Positions 60,954 to 64,000 of a stretch of 64,000 bases of DNA are shown in pieces. The notes beneath the pieces are model-generated. The model did no database searches. It saw only the letters and a program-made list of their open reading frames with translations, and was not told the DNA's origin. The stretch comes from Chloracidobacterium sp. (GTDB lineage Bacteria > Acidobacteriota > Blastocatellia > Pyrinomonadales > Pyrinomonadaceae). The stretch is from the NCBI GenBank assembly GCA_016716305.1, contig JADJWP010000002.1, positions 2,726,501 through 2,790,500 of the forward strand, in the 5' to 3' direction. A program made the translations under genes and the position numbers. Within the stretch, counting starts at the first letter, position 1. Each line of letters opens with the position of its first letter.

Positions 60954-62189
60954 TCAATAGACCATTCTCACACGCACGGTTCCTTGCACGTCTTTCAAAA
61001 GCTCGAAAGCCTCCTTTGAGAGCTTTGACTCAACATCGAGAATGACGTAGCCGATCTCCGGGGACGTGTTCAGATACTGGCCGACGATGTTTATCCCGTG
61101 AGCTGATAGTCGTGAGTTTATCTCGCCGAGCACGCCCGGAATATTGCGATGGATGTGCAGGATTCGATGAGTGCCGGACTGTGGAGGTAGGTTGACCGGC
61201 GGAACGGTGTGCGAGCCCTCGCTGGTTCCGAGATCGAGATACTTTATCAGCTTGGCCGTTACATCGAGTCCGATATTCGACTGTGCTTCTTCTGTAGATC
61301 CGCCGATATGAGGCGTAAGGATGACGTTCGACAGGTTCTGCAAGATACAGTCGAAATGGTCACCGTTCTTTTCGGGCTCTTCAGGAAAGACATCTACGGC
61401 AGCGCCAATGAGTTTTCCGGAAAGAAGTGCCTTCTTCAATGCAGGCAGATCGACGACATCGCCGCGAGCATAGTTGAGAAGGATACTGCCCTTCTTCATT
61501 GCTTTGAGGGTCTCGGCGTTGATCATGTTGTGCGTCGTCGCGTCCGATGGTACATGCAGCGTGACGATGTCAGACTGTCTAAGCATCTCTTTCAAGTCAC
61601 GAATCGGCTTTGCGTTGCCGTGCGGCAGTTTAGTGGCGATGTCGTGGTAGATAACGTGCATCCCCATCGCTTCTGCCATGATCGATACCTGTGAACCGAT
61701 ATTGCCGTAGCCGATGATGCCGAGGGTTTTTCCGCGAAGCTCAAAGCTGCCTTTCGCATCTTTCATCCACGTGCCGTCGTGAGCGGCAGCATTCTTGTCC
61801 GGGATTCTTCGAATTAACATCACACAAAGCCCGATGATAAGCTCTGCGACGGAACGAGTGTTTGCGTGCGGGGCGTTGAATACAGCGATGCCTTTTTCGG
61901 CGGCCGTCCTTAGGTCGATCTGGTTTACGCCGATGCAGAAGGCGCCTATCGCAATAAGCTTATCCGCGGCATCGAGGACGGCTTTTGTGATCCTGGCTTT
62001 TGACCTGATGCCGATCAGGTGGACGCCTTTTACTGCTTTGATCAACTCTTCTTCACTAATAGCTCCGCCGAGACGTTCTATTTGTGTGTAGCCGGCGGCC
62101 TCGAGTTCATGTACAGCAGCGTCAGAAATATTTTCAAGCAGTAGGATCTTGATCTTGGCTTTTGGATAAGATGTTTTAGTAGCGAGCAT
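60954..62189 (-). CDS. serA: D-3-phosphoglycerate dehydrogenase
   Basis: 411 residues, as in E. coli SerA. The NAD-binding motif is GIIGYGNIGSQVSIMAEAMGM. The catalytic set is Arg in LNYARGD, Glu in VFPEEPEKNG and His in LTPHIGGSTEEAQ. An ACT domain at the C-terminus (HRNIPGVLGEINSRLSAHGINIVGQYL) gives serine feedback control. It makes phosphohydroxypyruvate for serine. It leads a leftward set with the epimerase and YCF48 protein. Confidence 0.94.
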   Translation of the reverse strand: MLATKTSYPKAKIKILLLENISDAAVHELEAAGYTQIERLGGAISEEELIKAVKGVHLIGIRSKARITKAVLDAADKLIAIGAFCIGVNQIDLRTAAEKGIAVFNAPHANTRSVAELIIGLCVMLIRRIPDKNAAAHDGTWMKDAKGSFELRGKTLGIIGYGNIGSQVSIMAEAMGMHVIYHDIATKLPHGNAKPIRDLKEMLRQSDIVTLHVPSDATTHNMINAETLKAMKKGSILLNYARGDVVDLPALKKALLSGKLIGAAVDVFPEEPEKNGDHFDCILQNLSNVILTPHIGGSTEEAQSNIGLDVTAKLIKYLDLGTSEGSHTVPPVNLPPQSGTHRILHIHRNIPGVLGEINSRLSAHGINIVGQYLNTSPEIGYVILDVESKLSKEAFELLKDVQGTVRVRMVY

Positions 62190-62239
62190 AAAAGCCCTAA
62201 TTTTCTTCTTAAATGGCCACTATTTCAAGTACCGTCAAT

Positions 62240-62596
62240 TCAGGCTGACTTAGCTAGCGATCTTACTTTCTTTAGATGTGCGACACCCCACTCAGCAAAT
62301 TTGTCGAGAATCGGGCCGAGCGTCTTACCGAATTCCGTAAGCGAATATTCGACCTTAGGCGGCACCTCGCGATAGATATGCCGTTTGATGAGACCAAGCG
62401 ATTCCAGTTCTCTAAGCTGTTGTGCAAGCATCTTCTCGGTGATCGAACCAAGCGAACGCCGAAGTTCGCCAAAACGCATGGTCGGAGTGTTATAGAGCTT
62501 CCACAATATCCGCCCTTTCCATTTGCCGCTAAGCATTTCGAGACTTGCCTCAACAGGGCAGAATCCTTTTGAATTATCGTCGCAGTCCTTTTTCAT
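62240..62596 (-). CDS. HxlR-family transcriptional regulator
   Basis: 118 residues from ATG 62596; a longer frame would start in the operator region. The winged helix has FCPVEASLEMLSGKWKGRILWKLYNTPTMRFGELRRSLGSITEKMLAQQLRELESLGLIKR. The Cys in FCPVE is where redox-sensing members carry their reactive residue. It is divergent from the DJ-1-like gene, over a 68-base gap with TACTAT/ATAGTA repeats, so it probably regulates it. Confidence 0.9.
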   Translation of the reverse strand: MKKDCDDNSKGFCPVEASLEMLSGKWKGRILWKLYNTPTMRFGELRRSLGSITEKMLAQQLRELESLGLIKRHIYREVPPKVEYSLTEFGKTLGPILDKFAEWGVAHLKKVRSLAKSA

Positions 62597-62599
62597 ACT

Positions 62600-62639
62600 T
62601 ACTATTTGGATAGTATATGCCGCTGTACGCCATACTATC
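62600..62639. promoter_or_regulatory. HxlR-type operator region
   Basis: TACTAT-TTGG-ATAGTA (62600-62615) is a perfect 6-4-6 dyad. GATAGTAT (62609-62616) pairs again with ATACTATC (62632-62639). The overlapping repeats lie between divergent hxlR and DJ-1 genes. Confidence 0.6.
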
Positions 62640-62664
62640 ATTGATACCAGAGGAGGATATTTCA

Positions 62665-63435
62665 ATGAGCCTTAAGAATGCAAACGTGGTGAATGCGTCA
62701 AAGCCGAAGAGGGTAGCAATGGTAATAGCAAATCAGGCTATGTCCGATACGACCGGTTGGCCTGTGGGCTTTTGGTGGTCGGAACTTACCCATCCCTATT
62801 TCGAATTTACCGAGAAGGGTTATGAGGTAGAGATATTCTCGCCTGCGGGCGGCAAGTGCGTCGCGGACGCGATGAGCGACCCTCGCGACCCGAGCGGATA
62901 TTCCGCCTCCGACCTTATCACGATGGGCTTTATACATACGCCCGCTCTCGCCGAACTGGTCGAAAACACAAAAAGCGTGGGCGAGATCTCGGTAGACGAT
63001 TTTGACGCGATCGTCATCGCCGGCGGTCAGTCGCCGATGTTTACCTTTGAGGCGGATGAAACCCTTTGCAGCAAGTTCGTCGAATTTTATGAAGCAGGGA
63101 AGATCGCGGCGGCACTTTGCCACGGCGTAGCGATACTGAAATTCGCGAAGCTCTCGAATGGCGAGTATCTCGCAAAGGGCAAAACGGTCACGGGCTTTGC
63201 GAACGTTGAAGAAGACTTTGCCGACCGTGCCGTTTGGGACTACGGGATGCTTCCGGAAGGACAGCATATAATGCCCTGGCGGGTCGAGGACGCGATGAGA
63301 GAGATCGGGGCAAATTACATCCAGGCCGGACTGTGGCGAGGGTTTGCGGTTCGCGACGGTAATCTGATCACCGGCCAGCAGAACTTTTCGGGCAGCGAGA
63401 CGGCCCGGCTGATAATGCAGGCACTTGGAGAATAA
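62665..63435 (+). CDS. DJ-1/PfpI-superfamily protein (Hsp31/glyoxalase-III-like)
   Basis: 256 residues from ATG 62665, with AGAGGAGG before it. The nucleophile elbow is AALCHGVAILKF, with GFWWSELTHPYFEFTEKGYEVEIFSPAGG and VIAGGQSPMFTF upstream, as in class I glutamine-amidotransferase-like Hsp31/HchA relatives. Such proteins detoxify methylglyoxal or handle damaged proteins. The divergent HxlR regulator suggests induction by electrophiles. The next gene begins 2 bases on. Confidence 0.85.
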   Translation: MSLKNANVVNASKPKRVAMVIANQAMSDTTGWPVGFWWSELTHPYFEFTEKGYEVEIFSPAGGKCVADAMSDPRDPSGYSASDLITMGFIHTPALAELVENTKSVGEISVDDFDAIVIAGGQSPMFTFEADETLCSKFVEFYEAGKIAAALCHGVAILKFAKLSNGEYLAKGKTVTGFANVEEDFADRAVWDYGMLPEGQHIMPWRVEDAMREIGANYIQAGLWRGFAVRDGNLITGQQNFSGSETARLIMQALGE

Positions 63436-63437
63436 CT

Positions 63438-64000
63438 ATGAAAATAGCGATCATTGGGGCAGGAAATGTTGGAGCGACGCTGGGCCGTCGCTTTGTTGAA
63501 GTCGGGCACAACGTCACTTTCGGCGTAAATAAGCCTGCAGATTACAGCGACGGTCGATTGGCCGGGCCGGCGATGTCGGTTACCGATGCGGCGGCCGATG
63601 CAGATGCCATTCTGCTTGCGGTCCCGTACTCTGCAGCAAACGAAGTCCTCTCGCAATGCGGAGACCTTGAGGGCAAGATCGTCATCGATGCAACGAACCC
63701 TCTTGCGATGACCCCAAATGGGCTTGACCTCACGGTCGGTTTCACGAGTTCGGGTGCTGAGGAACTCGCGGCCGCTGCAGAAGGGGCAAGGGTTGTGAAA
63801 TGCTTCAATCAAACCGGTTTCGCAAATATGGCAACACCGGGCGGATCGATGATGTTCGTCTGCGGTGACGATGCCGAGGCGATTGAGACGGTCCGGAAAC
63901 TCGCCGCGGATATCGGCTTTGACGCCATCTCGATCGGCGGCCTTGCTAGGGCACGTCTGCTTGAGCCGCTCGCTATGCTCTGGATACACCTCTCGGCAAC
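63438..64000 (+). CDS. F420/NADP oxidoreductase-like protein (3'-truncated)
   Basis: About 187 residues are visible; the frame runs off the window edge. The start MKIAIIGAGNVGATLGRRFVEVGH is a Rossmann NADP site. Then come AILLAVPYSAANEVLSQCGDLEGKIVIDATNPL and VVKCFNQTGFANM, typical of NADPH-dependent F420 reductase-like or Npd proteins. It is coupled to the DJ-1-like gene and should be a redox enzyme of the same stress unit. Whether F420 is really used cannot be told. Confidence 0.85.
   Translation, partial: MKIAIIGAGNVGATLGRRFVEVGHNVTFGVNKPADYSDGRLAGPAMSVTDAAADADAILLAVPYSAANEVLSQCGDLEGKIVIDATNPLAMTPNGLDLTVGFTSSGAEELAAAAEGARVVKCFNQTGFANMATPGGSMMFVCGDDAEAIETVRKLAADIGFDAISIGGLARARLLEPLAMLWIHLSA

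Overview
This window looks like a chromosomal segment from a Gram-negative, mesophilic, heterotrophic bacterium, most likely an acidobacterium of the Blastocatellia/Pyrinomonadaceae type. This is an inference from gene content: a secreted VWFA-related protein of the kind common in Acidobacteria, a small Cys-rich 'CxADW…RRFC…C' protein, many secreted hydrolases, an OmpA-type outer-membrane protein, an LPS-type heptosyltransferase and a PilN/PilO/PilP-like operon. I saw no tRNA, rRNA, CRISPR array, transposase or phage gene.

Layout. 1-7.8 kb: the end of an Agl23-like membrane protein, a HerA-type ATPase, an AstE/AspA-like metallo-deacylase, a glutamate-cysteine ligase homologue fused to CBS domains, a DksA/TraR-like coiled-coil gene interrupted by one in-frame amber codon, and a LytS/LytTR two-component pair. 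8.0-20.5 kb: a long co-oriented run of exported proteins (beta-propeller, M28 peptidase, two amidohydrolases, NTF2-like and TPR proteins, serine hydrolase, a two-haem cytochrome c, an MBL-fold hydrolase, an M20 amidohydrolase). 20.6-22.1 kb: dps, with a PerR/Fur-like box on its promoter, and mscS. 22.2-25.6 kb: a leftward pilN-pilO-pilP-like-pseudopilin operon. 25.7-35.5 kb: FHA-GGDEF cyclase, heptosyltransferase, isoprenylcysteine-type methyltransferase, DUF3108, DUF4912, a GH57 branching enzyme, MaoC, inositol-phosphate synthase and a one-ring ClpB-D2-like ATPase.

35.5-41.6 kb is the most interesting part: an arsenic locus. A divergent arsR faces a tightly packed leftward operon of arsI (C-As lyase-like), a trans-sulfuration PLP enzyme, an unassigned membrane protein with a Cys-rich tail, acr3, arsC and glycerol kinase. 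By eye I find sigma70-like promoters before arsR, before arsI and internally before the membrane protein and acr3. Each has a CATAT/ATATG-type dyad next to the -35 hexamer, which suggests one repressor acting at several points. The membrane protein and the PLP enzyme are candidate new arsenic-resistance components.

41.6-64 kb is mostly housekeeping: DUF5522, tlyA, ctaA, a DUF374 acyltransferase, a truncated receiver fused to an anti-sigma-type ATPase, nadE, the Cys-rich protein, VWFA, OmpA, a two-lipoyl E2 acyltransferase, a DPP-IV-type peptidase, an AraC regulator with an AhpD-like protein, a thioredoxin-fold protein lacking CxxC, DUF4242, nhaA, a YCF48-type propeller, a TIGR01777 epimerase and serA. 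It ends with an HxlR regulator divergent from a DJ-1/PfpI protein and an F420/NADP reductase that is cut by the window edge. All functional calls come from reading motifs; none was confirmed by a database search.
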